64,000 nt of DNA from Haemophilus paracuniculus (GTDB lineage: Bacteria > Pseudomonadota > Gammaproteobacteria > Enterobacterales > Pasteurellaceae), in the NCBI RefSeq assembly GCF_002015115.1, contig NZ_MUYA01000003.1, positions 1-64,000 on the forward strand, in the 5' to 3' direction. A model generated the notes under the pieces. The model saw nothing but the letters and a program-made list of their open reading frames with translations, had not been told where the DNA came from and did not search any database. Within the stretch, counting starts at the first letter, position 1. Each line of letters opens with the position of its first letter. The position numbers were made by a program, and so were the translations under genes. Shown here piece by piece: positions 56,606-64,000 of the stretch.

Positions 56606-57544
56606 ATGAGTTTACGCATTGCAACTGTAACCCTTAACCCTGCGTTGGATTTGGTCGGGCGTTTGGCTCGGATTGAAATTGGCGAAGTGAACACGGTGGA
56701 AACCCTCGGGCTTTACCCCGCGGGCAAAGGGATCAACGTGGCGAAAGTGCTTGCCGATCTCGGCACGAAATTGACCGTTACGGGCTTTTTGGGCGAAGAA
56801 AATCAGGGGGATTTTGTCCGTTCGTTCGAGCAAAACGGCTTGACCGACCAATTCCAACGAATTGAGGGCAAAACCCGCATCAACGTGAAAATTACCGAAA
56901 CCGAAGCGGACGTAACCGATCTCAACTTCTTAGGCTTTGAAATCGCCCCCCAAGCGTGGGCGGATTTCGTGGCACAATCGGCACAATGGCACAATCAATT
57001 TGACCTTGTGGCGGTATGCGGATCATTGCCGAGAGGGGTATCGCCACAACAGTTCGCCGACTGGCTACAATCCTTGCACAATCAAGGCTTGAAAGTGGTG
57101 TTAGACAGCAGTAATCAAGCCCTCACTTACGGCTTAAAAGCTCAGCCGTGGTTGGTAAAACCGAATCGCCGCGAGCTAGAAGTATGGGCAAACCGACCGC
57201 TTGCTACCCTCGATGAAGTGATCGCCGCCGCCCAAGAATTACGTTCGCAAGGGATCGAAAACGTGATCATCTCAATGGGCGAACAAGGCTCAATTTGGCT
57301 CAACAGCGAAGGCGTTACCCAAGCCCAACCGCCCCGTTGCGAAAACGTGGTTAGCACCGTAGGGGCAGGCGACTCAATGGTGGCAGGCTTAATCTACGGC
57401 TTATCCCAAGGCTGGGACAAAACCCAAACCCTCGCTTTCGCCAGTGCCACCTCCGCCCTCGCCGTATCCCAAAGCAATGTCGGCATTAGTGATCGACAGG
57501 TGTTAGAGGATATTGAGGCAAGAGTGAAAATTACGGCACTTTAA
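56606..57544 (+). CDS. fruK: 1-phosphofructokinase
   Basis: A 312-residue PfkB-family sugar kinase that turns fructose 1-phosphate into fructose 1,6-bisphosphate. The N-terminal signature is TLNPALDLVGRL, with GKGINVAKVLADLG and the C-terminal catalytic motif VSTVGAGDSMVAGLIYG (Asp in GAGDS). It lies ten bases after fruB. Unusually, 381 bases of repeats separate it from fruA. Confidence 0.96.
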   Translation: MSLRIATVTLNPALDLVGRLARIEIGEVNTVETLGLYPAGKGINVAKVLADLGTKLTVTGFLGEENQGDFVRSFEQNGLTDQFQRIEGKTRINVKITETEADVTDLNFLGFEIAPQAWADFVAQSAQWHNQFDLVAVCGSLPRGVSPQQFADWLQSLHNQGLKVVLDSSNQALTYGLKAQPWLVKPNRRELEVWANRPLATLDEVIAAAQELRSQGIENVIISMGEQGSIWLNSEGVTQAQPPRCENVVSTVGAGDSMVAGLIYGLSQGWDKTQTLAFASATSALAVSQSNVGISDRQVLEDIEARVKITAL

Positions 57545-57925
57545 TTTGCCCTCTCCCTCCGAAAATCCTACGGATTTTCTCCTCCCTCTCCCACGAGTGG
57601 GAGAGGGGTTTAAATTTAGGGCAAGACAAAAAACTCTCTCCCACTTGTGGGAGAGAGACAGCGATAAATACGTTCAGTATTTATCGCAGAGAGAGGGAAC
57701 AAGCGGTGTGATTTCCGCAGATTTTTGCAATGTACACCCCTCTTTGAAAAAGAGGGGCAGGGGGAGATTTTAGCGATCTTAAATCTCGTACGAGCGTGAT
57801 TTGAGCTGACAAATCTCCCCTAACCCCTCTTTACTAAAGAGGGGAACTGAACTAGCAAGGGGTAGGATTTTTGAAAATTTCCCCATTTCAAAAAATAATT
57901 TTATCAACTCAAACAGGAACTCAAT
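57545..57925. repeat. Repeat cluster between fruK and fruA
   Basis: 381 bases without a gene. CCCTCTCCC-type palindromes at 57549-57697 include CTCTCCCAC / GTGGGAGAG and CGATAAATAC / GTATTTATCG. Then come an uptake core (ACAAGCGGTGTG), two copies of CCCCTCTTT / AAAGAGGGG hairpins (57737-57757 and 57824-57844) bracketing an A/T-rich segment, and the variant word GCAAGGGGTAGGATTTTTG at 57856. Several stems could act as terminators or RNA-processing sites inside the operon. Confidence 0.7.
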
Positions 57926-59578
57926 ATGAACATTTCCTTTGTATTTCCTTCTCAACTCGGAAAGGCGAAATCTTTCTTAGTGAATGAAGTGCTATCCGCT
58001 GCGGCGAAACAGCAGGGGCATAGAGTGGTGTCTGTCGAGCAGGCAGATTTTGTGGTGCTTTTTGATGAGCAAGTGCCAGCCAATGTGGTGGGTAAGAAAG
58101 GGGCGACCCTTTCCCTCGAACAGGCGTTCGCTCAGCCTGAAAATGCGATTGAACAAGCGGTGCGTTCTTCGCAAATTTTTGCACAGGCAACCACCCCAGC
58201 GGTGGCGGCTGGCGGTGTGAAAAATATCGTGGCGGTTACCGCTTGTCCGACTGGGGTGGCTCACACCTTTATGTCGGCAGAGGCGATTGAAAATTACGCC
58301 AAAGCCCAAGGCTGGAACGTGAAAGTCGAGACCCGCGGTCAAGTGGGGGCGGGCAATCCGATTTCGGCGGAAGAAATTGCGGTGGCGGATTTAGTGTTCG
58401 TGGCGGCGGATATTGATGTCGATTTAGACAAATTCAAAGGCAAGCCGATGTATCGCACCTCAACGGGTTTGGCGTTGAAGAAAACCGCCCAAGAATTTGA
58501 AAAAGCCTTTGCGGAAGCGAAAATCTATCAAGGCGGGGCGACCACCGCCCAAGCGGAAAGTGCGACCACCGAGAAAAAAGGTGTGTACAAACATTTGATG
58601 ACAGGCGTATCCCATATGTTACCACTCGTGGTTGCAGGGGGCTTGTTGATCGCCGTTTCCTTTATGTTTGGGATTGAAGCCTTTAAAAATCCGAACATCG
58701 CAGGCGGTTTGCCAACGGCGTTAATGGACATCGGCGGTGGTGCGGCATTTAAATTGATGATTGCGGTGTTCGCAGGTTATGTGGCGTTCTCGATTGCCGA
58801 CCGCCCTGGGCTTGCCGTCGGTTTAATCGGCGGTATGCTCGCCACCACCGCAGGGGCGGGGATTTTGGGCGGTATCGTGGCAGGTTTCCTCGCAGGTTAT
58901 GTGGTGAAATTCCTGAACGACATCATTAAATTACCCCCAAGCCTGACCTCGTTAAAACCAATCTTGATCCTACCGCTATTAGGCTCGGCGATTGTCGGTT
59001 TGGCGATGATCTACCTGATCAACCCACCAGTGAAAGGCTTAATGGATAGCCTTGTAAACTGGCTCAACTCAATGGGGCAGACCAACGCAATTATTTTAGG
59101 CGTGATTTTAGGGGCGATGATGTGTGCCGATATGGGGGGGCCGATCAACAAAGCGGCTTATACGTTCGGCGTGGGCTTGATCGCTTCGCAACAATACACT
59201 CCAATGGCGGCGGTAATGGCGGCAGGTATGGTTCCCCCAATTGGTATGACGATTGCGACCTTACTCGCTCGCCGTAAATTCACCACCAACCAACAAGACG
59301 CAGGCAAAGCCTCGTTCGTGTTGGGCTTGTGCTTTATTTCGGAAGGGGCGTTGCCATTCGTGGCAGCTGACCCAGTGCGTGTGATCGCCAGCTCAATCAT
59401 CGGCGGTGCAACCGCAGGGGCAATCTCAATGAGCCTCGGCATCACCCTACAAGCCCCACACGGTGGTTTATTCGTGATCCCATTCGTTTCACAACCGTTA
59501 ATGTACCTCGCGGCAATCGCCATCGGCTCAGTGGTAACGGGCGTGATTTATGCGGTAATCAAACAAAAAGCGGAATAA
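57926..59578 (+). CDS. fruA: Fructose-specific PTS EIIBC component FruA
   Basis: A 550-residue membrane component that imports fructose as fructose 1-phosphate. A degenerate EIIB' domain (about 1-95) comes first, then EIIB with the phosphorylated cysteine in VAVTACPTGVAHTFMSAEAIE (about 108-125). The EIIC domain (about 215-548) has MTGVSHMLPLVVAGGLLIAVSF and MGGPINKAAYTFGVG. Domain order B'-B-C is that of E. coli FruA. Its distance from fruK means it may rely on read-through or its own promoter. Confidence 0.96.
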   Translation: MNISFVFPSQLGKAKSFLVNEVLSAAAKQQGHRVVSVEQADFVVLFDEQVPANVVGKKGATLSLEQAFAQPENAIEQAVRSSQIFAQATTPAVAAGGVKNIVAVTACPTGVAHTFMSAEAIENYAKAQGWNVKVETRGQVGAGNPISAEEIAVADLVFVAADIDVDLDKFKGKPMYRTSTGLALKKTAQEFEKAFAEAKIYQGGATTAQAESATTEKKGVYKHLMTGVSHMLPLVVAGGLLIAVSFMFGIEAFKNPNIAGGLPTALMDIGGGAAFKLMIAVFAGYVAFSIADRPGLAVGLIGGMLATTAGAGILGGIVAGFLAGYVVKFLNDIIKLPPSLTSLKPILILPLLGSAIVGLAMIYLINPPVKGLMDSLVNWLNSMGQTNAIILGVILGAMMCADMGGPINKAAYTFGVGLIASQQYTPMAAVMAAGMVPPIGMTIATLLARRKFTTNQQDAGKASFVLGLCFISEGALPFVAADPVRVIASSIIGGATAGAISMSLGITLQAPHGGLFVIPFVSQPLMYLAAIAIGSVVTGVIYAVIKQKAE

Positions 59579-59596
59579 TCCTGCGGTAATTTCCAC

Positions 59597-59630
59597 AAAA
59601 AACCTCTCAGAGTTGAGAGGTTTTTTATTT
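59597..59630. terminator. Bidirectional terminator between fruA and srmB
   Basis: AAAAAACCTCTCA / TGAGAGGTTTTTT around a GAGT loop, at the junction of convergent genes. Confidence 0.88.
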
Positions 59631-59675
59631 CTCGGGAGAATTTTAAAAATTTTGTCAAAAGACACTGCCTTGATT

Positions 59676-61004
59676 TTAGCCCTTATTCACTTGTTCTGCC
59701 GTTGGCTTTCTTCGCTTGCCGATATTTTTGGTGTCTTTATGGCGGATTTTCACTTTTTTCTTTTCCGCCTCTTTTTTGTCGGCTTTTTTCTGTTTAATGC
59801 GAGCCTTTTGCTTTTTGGTTACGCTGTTGTTTTCGCCGTCTTTCGGGGCTTTGGTGCGGGGTTCTAAGCCTTCGATAATACGGGCTTTTAGAGCTTCGTC
59901 CGTGTAGCGTTTGATTTTGCCGAGTAGCTTGTAATCGTGAGCTTCCACCAACGACACCGCCGAACCTTTTTTGCCCGCACGGGCGGTGCGTCCGATACGG
60001 TGCAGGTAGGTGTCGGCACTGTATGGTAGGTCAAAGTTGATCACAAAATCCACATCGTCCACATCAATCCCCCTCGCTGCCACATCGGTGGCAACTAGCA
60101 CGTTCACCATGCCCTCTTTGAGGCGAGTAATCGCTTGATTGCGTTGGGTTTGTGCCATTTCGCCCTCTAAATAAGTGGAACGAATGCCCCTTTTGCGTAG
60201 GGTTTCGCTCAATTCACGCACGCTTTCACGGCGGCGGACAAACACAATCGCCCGCTCAATTTCAAATTCGCTGACTAAGCGAGCCAATAATTTGGTTTTA
60301 TGTTCAAGGCTGTCGGCGTGGTAGTACCATTGTTGGATTTTCTTGCGTTCACGGCGGCTTGGTTCGGCATCGACCTGCACTGGGTCATTGAGCAAGCGGT
60401 CGGCAAAATCGGCTAATAATTCGCCCTCTAAGGTGGCGGAAAAGAGCCAAGTGTGCTTACGCCAGCGAGTTTCGGCGGCGATTTTTTCGGCGGTCTGCCC
60501 GAAGCCCATTTGCAACATTCGATCCGCTTCGTCAAAAATCAAAATTTCCACCGCACGGCAGTCAAAATTTTCCTCTTGAATATATTGCAACAAACGCCCC
60601 GGCGTGGCGACCACCAGATCTTGATTGCTGTTAAACACCTCGCCGTGATTTTGGTAGGCAACGCCCCCCGTAATGGTGGCAATGCTCAGTTTAGTAAATT
60701 GGGCGAGCTGTTCCGCCTGTTCCGCCACCTGCATTGCCAATTCACGGGTTGGGGTTAAAATCAAAATGCGTGGTGCGCCCGGTTTACGGCGAGGGTAGTC
60801 GAGCAAATGCTGAATCGCAGGCAACAAAAAGGCGGCGGTTTTACCCGTGCCAGTCGGGGCTGAACCGAGCAAATCACGCCCTTCCATTGCAACGGGAATG
60901 GTCTGTTGCTGAATGGCGGTCGGGCGTTGATAGCCCTTGTGGGCTAAGGCTTTCAGTAATTCGGGGCTTAAATCTAAATCTTCAAAGGTTGGGATTTGGC
61001 TCAT
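59676..61004 (-). CDS. srmB: ATP-dependent RNA helicase SrmB
   Basis: A 442-residue DEAD-box helicase for early 50S assembly. The ATG at 61004 (MSQIPTFEDLDLSPELLKAL) is preferred over a TTG four codons earlier. Motifs are Q motif RPTAIQQQTIP, Walker A APTGTGKT, DEAD in LIFDEADRML, SAT and HRIGRTARAG. The basic C-terminal tail (KKQKARIKQKKADKKEAEKKKVKIRHK) would bind rRNA. It is last in a four-gene run with holD, rimI and the racemase gene, 18 bases after the latter. Confidence 0.93.
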   Translation of the reverse strand: MSQIPTFEDLDLSPELLKALAHKGYQRPTAIQQQTIPVAMEGRDLLGSAPTGTGKTAAFLLPAIQHLLDYPRRKPGAPRILILTPTRELAMQVAEQAEQLAQFTKLSIATITGGVAYQNHGEVFNSNQDLVVATPGRLLQYIQEENFDCRAVEILIFDEADRMLQMGFGQTAEKIAAETRWRKHTWLFSATLEGELLADFADRLLNDPVQVDAEPSRRERKKIQQWYYHADSLEHKTKLLARLVSEFEIERAIVFVRRRESVRELSETLRKRGIRSTYLEGEMAQTQRNQAITRLKEGMVNVLVATDVAARGIDVDDVDFVINFDLPYSADTYLHRIGRTARAGKKGSAVSLVEAHDYKLLGKIKRYTDEALKARIIEGLEPRTKAPKDGENNSVTKKQKARIKQKKADKKEAEKKKVKIRHKDTKNIGKRRKPTAEQVNKG

Positions 61005-61022
61005 TGTTGTTCTCAAATGTAG

Positions 61023-61718
61023 TTATGATTTGGCTAAAATAAAATCGACCGCCATTTTGGAATGTAAGGTGGCGGTGTCGAAAAAAGGCAGTTCGCAATC
61101 GGCTTGTTGAATCAGTAAGCCGATTTCGGTGCAACCTAAAATCACCCCCTCTGCCCCCTGCTGTTGCAAGCTGCGAATGGTGTCGAGGTAAAAGGCTTTC
61201 GATTGCGGGCGAAATTCGCCAACGCATAATTCTTCAAAAATAATGCGGTGGATCTCTTGTTGAACGCTTTCGGCTGGCACAAGGGGCGTAATGCCACGAG
61301 CCTGCAAACCGTTTCGGTAAAAATCGTCCGACATCGTAAACGCCGTGCCGAGCAGGGCGACTTGGTGTAAATGTTGAGCTTTAATGCTGTCGGCGGTAAT
61401 GTCTAAAATATGTAAAAACGGCACGGAAATCGCTTGCTGGATTTGGTCTGCCACCTTGTGCATTGTGTTGGTAGCAAGCAAAATGCCTTCCGCCCCGATT
61501 TGTTCTAACTTACGGGCGTAATCAGCTAATAATTCGCCTGCTTTGTGCCATTCGCCCTGTTTTTGATATTGCACAATCTGTTCAAAATTGACACTCGCCA
61601 GCAGTAACGGGGCGGAAAAATTGCCGCCACATTGTTGGTTAATTTGGCGGTTAATTTCGTTGTAATAGGTGGCGGTGCTTTCGGGGGACATTCCGCCTAA
61701 AATGCCGAGGGTTTTCAT
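61023..61718 (-). CDS. Aspartate/glutamate racemase family protein (YgeA-like)
   Basis: A 231-residue PLP-independent racemase resembling E. coli YgeA throughout (KTLGILGGMSPESTATYYNEIN; FEELCVGEF). The second catalytic cysteine is in GCTEIGLL. At the first site the sequence is ATNTMHK, so the base is Thr rather than Cys, the atypical Thr/Cys pair reported for YgeA. It probably interconverts L- and D-aspartate or glutamate. It sits between rimI (eight bases away) and srmB, an unusual operon context. Confidence 0.82.
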   Translation of the reverse strand: MKTLGILGGMSPESTATYYNEINRQINQQCGGNFSAPLLLASVNFEQIVQYQKQGEWHKAGELLADYARKLEQIGAEGILLATNTMHKVADQIQQAISVPFLHILDITADSIKAQHLHQVALLGTAFTMSDDFYRNGLQARGITPLVPAESVQQEIHRIIFEELCVGEFRPQSKAFYLDTIRSLQQQGAEGVILGCTEIGLLIQQADCELPFFDTATLHSKMAVDFILAKS

Positions 61719-61726
61719 TCTGTTTC

Positions 61727-62164
61727 CTATAAATAAAACGCCATTACCACCGCATTTTCCCGTTTGCCGTCTGGGGTGGGGTAGTAATTTTTGCGGACGG
61801 TAACCTCGTTAAAGCCGAGAGCTTGGTAAAGGCGTTGGGCGGTGTGGTTGCTTTGTCGCACTTCTAGCCACAGGGTTTGCACGGCGTTTTCCGCGAGTTG
61901 CGAAATTAACGCCGAAAGTAACCGCTTGCCAATGCCTTGCCCTTGAAAATCGGGATCGACCGCAATGTTGAATAAGGTCGCTTCGTCTAGCACCATCTGG
62001 CAAATGGCGAACGCCACGATCTTGCCGTTTTCGCTATATTTGAGGTTGAGATAACGCTCGCCTTGATTGTTGAGCAACGTGCCTTTGGTCCACGGTACAA
62101 GGTGAGCGGCTTGTTCAATTTCAAACAGGCGATCAAAATCCGCAGGCTCAATCGGGCTAATCAT
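61727..62164 (-). CDS. rimI: Ribosomal protein S18-alanine N-acetyltransferase RimI
   Basis: A 145-residue GNAT acetyltransferase that modifies the N-terminal alanine of S18. The acetyl-CoA site is DPDFQGQGIGKRLLSALI, with LEVRQSNHTAQRLYQALGFNEVTVRKNYYP typical of RimI. It overlaps holD by four bases, a conserved neighbour in gammaproteobacteria. Confidence 0.94.
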   Translation of the reverse strand: MISPIEPADFDRLFEIEQAAHLVPWTKGTLLNNQGERYLNLKYSENGKIVAFAICQMVLDEATLFNIAVDPDFQGQGIGKRLLSALISQLAENAVQTLWLEVRQSNHTAQRLYQALGFNEVTVRKNYYPTPDGKRENAVVMAFYL

Positions 62165-62580
62165 TCGTTTTCCTCAAAATGGTGGCAAAATGGTTGCATT
62201 TGTTGCCAAAGTTGGCGTTTTTGGCTGGATTTTGCGAGATCTTGCCAACTTTGATGATGCCAAATGGTGTGATCGGCAAATTTTTGGCGGAATCTCACCG
62301 CTTGATCTTCGCCCATAATCAGCCAAAAAATCGGTTGATGATCAAAATGTAGTCGCAACGACTGTTCCAAATCGCCATAAAAATAGTAGTTCGGTTGCAG
62401 TTGCAAGGTGCGTAAAATATCTTGAAACAGACCGCTTGTTTGGCGATTTTCCTCGCTCACCACCACCAATTTCACCTGCGGATCAAGCCGAATTTGGGCA
62501 TCGCCTTTCAGCACTTGCGGTTTGGCAAGCACCCATTGCGGAATGTTCATTTCGTGTAGCAATAAATCTCGGCGGTTCAT
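62161..62580 (-). CDS. holD: DNA polymerase III psi subunit HolD
   Basis: A 139-residue protein linking the clamp loader to chi (HolC) and SSB. The ATG at 62580 (MNRRDLLLHEMNIPQWVLAKPQVLKG) matches the family start; a TTG five codons upstream is less likely. It is divergent from rsmC and overlaps rimI by four bases. The region between holD and rsmC (74 bases) must hold both promoters. Confidence 0.92.
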   Translation of the reverse strand: MNRRDLLLHEMNIPQWVLAKPQVLKGDAQIRLDPQVKLVVVSEENRQTSGLFQDILRTLQLQPNYYFYGDLEQSLRLHFDHQPIFWLIMGEDQAVRFRQKFADHTIWHHQSWQDLAKSSQKRQLWQQMQPFCHHFEENE

Positions 62581-62654
62581 TTTTGAAATAGACAAGGGCA
62601 GTCGGACAATAGATAATAAGCCCCAAATTATCCATTATCCCTCGTAAATTCGCA

Positions 62655-63644
62655 ATGATGAAATTAGAAAGTGAAGTTTTGGCACGCCATTTGCCCCTGT
62701 TCGCCAACAAATCGGTGCTGTTATTTGGCGATGTGCGAGACCATTTCGCCGCCGAAATCCGCCCGCTGGCAAAAAGTGTCGCGGTGTTTAGCAGTTATTT
62801 TGATGTAGCACGTTTCGATCCAACCATTGAATTTGGCATTGATTGCCACCTATCCGCCGATCTCGGAGTCTTTTATTGGACAAAAAACAAACAAGAGTGC
62901 CAATATCAACTGCTGCAATGGCTTTCAGAAGCCTCAATCGGGCAGGAATTGTTGGTGATCGGCGAAAATCGTGCAGGGGTGCGTTCAGTGGAAAAAATGC
63001 TCGAACCCTTTGGCGAGATCGGCAAAATCGACTCGGCGCGCCGTTGTGGGCTTTACCATTTCAAATTGGATCAAGTGCCAGCGTTCGATCGCCAAAAATT
63101 CTGGAAATCCTACCGCTTGCAAAGCCTCAATGTGTTCGCCCTGCCTGCGGTGTTCAGCTCGGCGGAACTGGACGGCGGCACGCAGTTGCTACTTTCCACG
63201 TTCCACAAGGAAGATCGCCTAAACGGAAAAGTGCTGGATCTCGGCTGCGGGGCGGGCGTGATCGGGGCGAGCCTCAAACAGCAATTTCCGCAGATTGAGA
63301 TCACGATGTCCGACATTCACGCAATGGCGATTGAATCTAGCCGCTGCACCCTTGTGGAAAATCAACTCTCGGGCAGAGTGGTGGCGAGTGATGTGTTTTC
63401 GCACATTGACGAACGTTTTGACCTGATCGTCTCAAATCCCCCGTTCCACGACGGCATCGACACCGCCTACCGAGCGGTGCAAGAGCTGATCACCCAAGCC
63501 AAAAATCACCTCAACCGCGGCGGCGAATTACGCCTTGTCGCCAACGCTTTCCTACCTTACCCCGATCTACTCGACCAAGCCTTTGGCTCGCACAAAGTGC
63601 TGGCGAAGTCGAGTAAGTTTAAGGTTTATTCGGTAAAAGTTTGA
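62655..63644 (+). CDS. rsmC: 16S rRNA m2G1207 methyltransferase RsmC
   Basis: A 329-residue enzyme with two tandem methyltransferase-like domains; only the C-terminal one is active. The N-terminal half (SEVLARHLPLFANKSVLLFGDVRDHF) is the inactive RNA-chaperone domain, and VVGENRAGVRS-like LVIGENRAGVRSVEKML and DSARRCGLYHF are diagnostic. SAM motif: VLDLGCGAGVIGASL; catalytic motif: LIVSNPPFHDG. An uptake word (ATCCTACCGCTTGC, 63107-63120) is within the frame and encodes KSYRLQ. Confidence 0.96.
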   Translation: MMKLESEVLARHLPLFANKSVLLFGDVRDHFAAEIRPLAKSVAVFSSYFDVARFDPTIEFGIDCHLSADLGVFYWTKNKQECQYQLLQWLSEASIGQELLVIGENRAGVRSVEKMLEPFGEIGKIDSARRCGLYHFKLDQVPAFDRQKFWKSYRLQSLNVFALPAVFSSAELDGGTQLLLSTFHKEDRLNGKVLDLGCGAGVIGASLKQQFPQIEITMSDIHAMAIESSRCTLVENQLSGRVVASDVFSHIDERFDLIVSNPPFHDGIDTAYRAVQELITQAKNHLNRGGELRLVANAFLPYPDLLDQAFGSHKVLAKSSKFKVYSVKV

Positions 63645-63688
63645 TTCAGCAAGGGGGCGGATTTTTAAAAATTTCCCCAACCAAAACA

Positions 63689-64000
63689 CTAATAACAAAA
63701 ATGCTGAATTAGCTTCCGTAGCAAATCCCTTGTCGGTTCGATAAATTGGCTATCTAAAAACTCATCGGGTTGGTGGGCTTGTTCGATTGAGCCAGGTCCT
63801 AGCACGAGGGTAGGGCAGAGTTGTTGAATAAAGGGGGCTTCGGTGCAGTAATTGACCGCTTCGCATTTTTCGCCGAGCAGTTTTTCCACCACTTGCACCA
63901 CTTGGGCGGAATGTTCGCATTCGTAACCTGGGATACCCTCGTGCAAGGCTCGGATTTCGATCCGATCCCCATACTGCTCGATCAGCGGTCGCAGATGTTG
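63689..64000 (-). CDS. argE: Acetylornithine deacetylase ArgE, C-terminal part (runs off window)
   Basis: The open frame covers 103 residues to the stop and continues past the window edge. It matches the end of Arg[59 protein letters not shown], which holds the terminal metal-ligand histidine (AHQPDEF). ArgE is an M20-family zinc enzyme converting N-acetylornithine to ornithine, the step after ArgD. It is separate from argCBD. Its start and promoter are outside the window. Confidence 0.93.
   Translation of the reverse strand, partial: QHLRPLIEQYGDRIEIRALHEGIPGYECEHSAQVVQVVEKLLGEKCEAVNYCTEAPFIQQLCPTLVLGPGSIEQAHQPDEFLDSQFIEPTRDLLRKLIQHFCY

Overview
The window reads as chromosomal DNA of a member of the Pasteurellaceae of the Actinobacillus/Mannheimia side of the family. 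Three things point there: the uptake-signal core AAGCGGT (often ACAAGCGGT followed by an A/T-rich tail) recurs throughout in both orientations; gene clusters match that family (nrfABCD, pilABCD-coaE-yacG, tandem ferritins, rluD/bamD, holD/rsmC); and the pilin has an Ala before the mature Phe, as I recall for ApfA of A. pleuropneumoniae. I cannot name the species. No rRNA, tRNA, prophage, insertion sequence or CRISPR array was recognised.

Layout. 1-7.64 kb: a small membrane protein and then, on the minus strand, a complete cytochrome c maturation operon ccmABCDEFGHI, interrupted between ccmC and ccmD by a 269-bp non-coding insertion. 8-11.8 kb: the divergent nrfABCD operon for periplasmic ammonia-forming nitrite reduction, preceded by an FNR-like site. 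The ccm products attach haem to NrfA and NrfB, so the two divergent operons form one respiratory unit. 11.9-14.6 kb: groESL and a RelB/RelE-type toxin-antitoxin pair. 14.8-18.2 kb: a methyltransferase broken by one in-frame stop, a DUF808 membrane protein, rpsO and a Na+/H+ antiporter. 18.4-22.8 kb: ppiD, a SufE-type sulfur acceptor, clpP and clpX.

22.9-28.6 kb: a class 1A-like dihydroorotate dehydrogenase with uraA, then argCBD behind a clear ARG box. The 3' part of argE closes the window at its right edge. 28.9-34.4 kb: two ferritins, a guanine/hypoxanthine-type permease, rdgC, proC and an HcaT-like MFS carrier. 34.6-39.8 kb: an A/T-rich VirK/DUF535 gene, selD-ubiH and an FTR1-type iron permease. 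39.9-45.9 kb: rluD, bamD, tsaD, an A/T-rich GT25 glycosyltransferase, cyaY and recQ. 46-50.7 kb: the competence pilus operon pilABCD with coaE and yacG, behind a CRP-S-like palindrome. 50.7-54.8 kb: leuS-lptE-holA. 55-59.6 kb: fruBKA, with FruB carrying two HPr domains. 59.7-63.6 kb: holD-rimI-racemase-srmB facing rsmC.

Most genes are ordinary housekeeping genes. The least explained content is between genes: at least three families of palindromic or composite repeats, paired uptake signals used as terminators, and a variant uptake-like word (AAGGGGTAGGATT) that sits beside the canonical one. I did not find a convincing new multi-gene system. The composite ~180-bp repeat seen twice, once as an insertion inside the ccm operon, is the best candidate for something undescribed.
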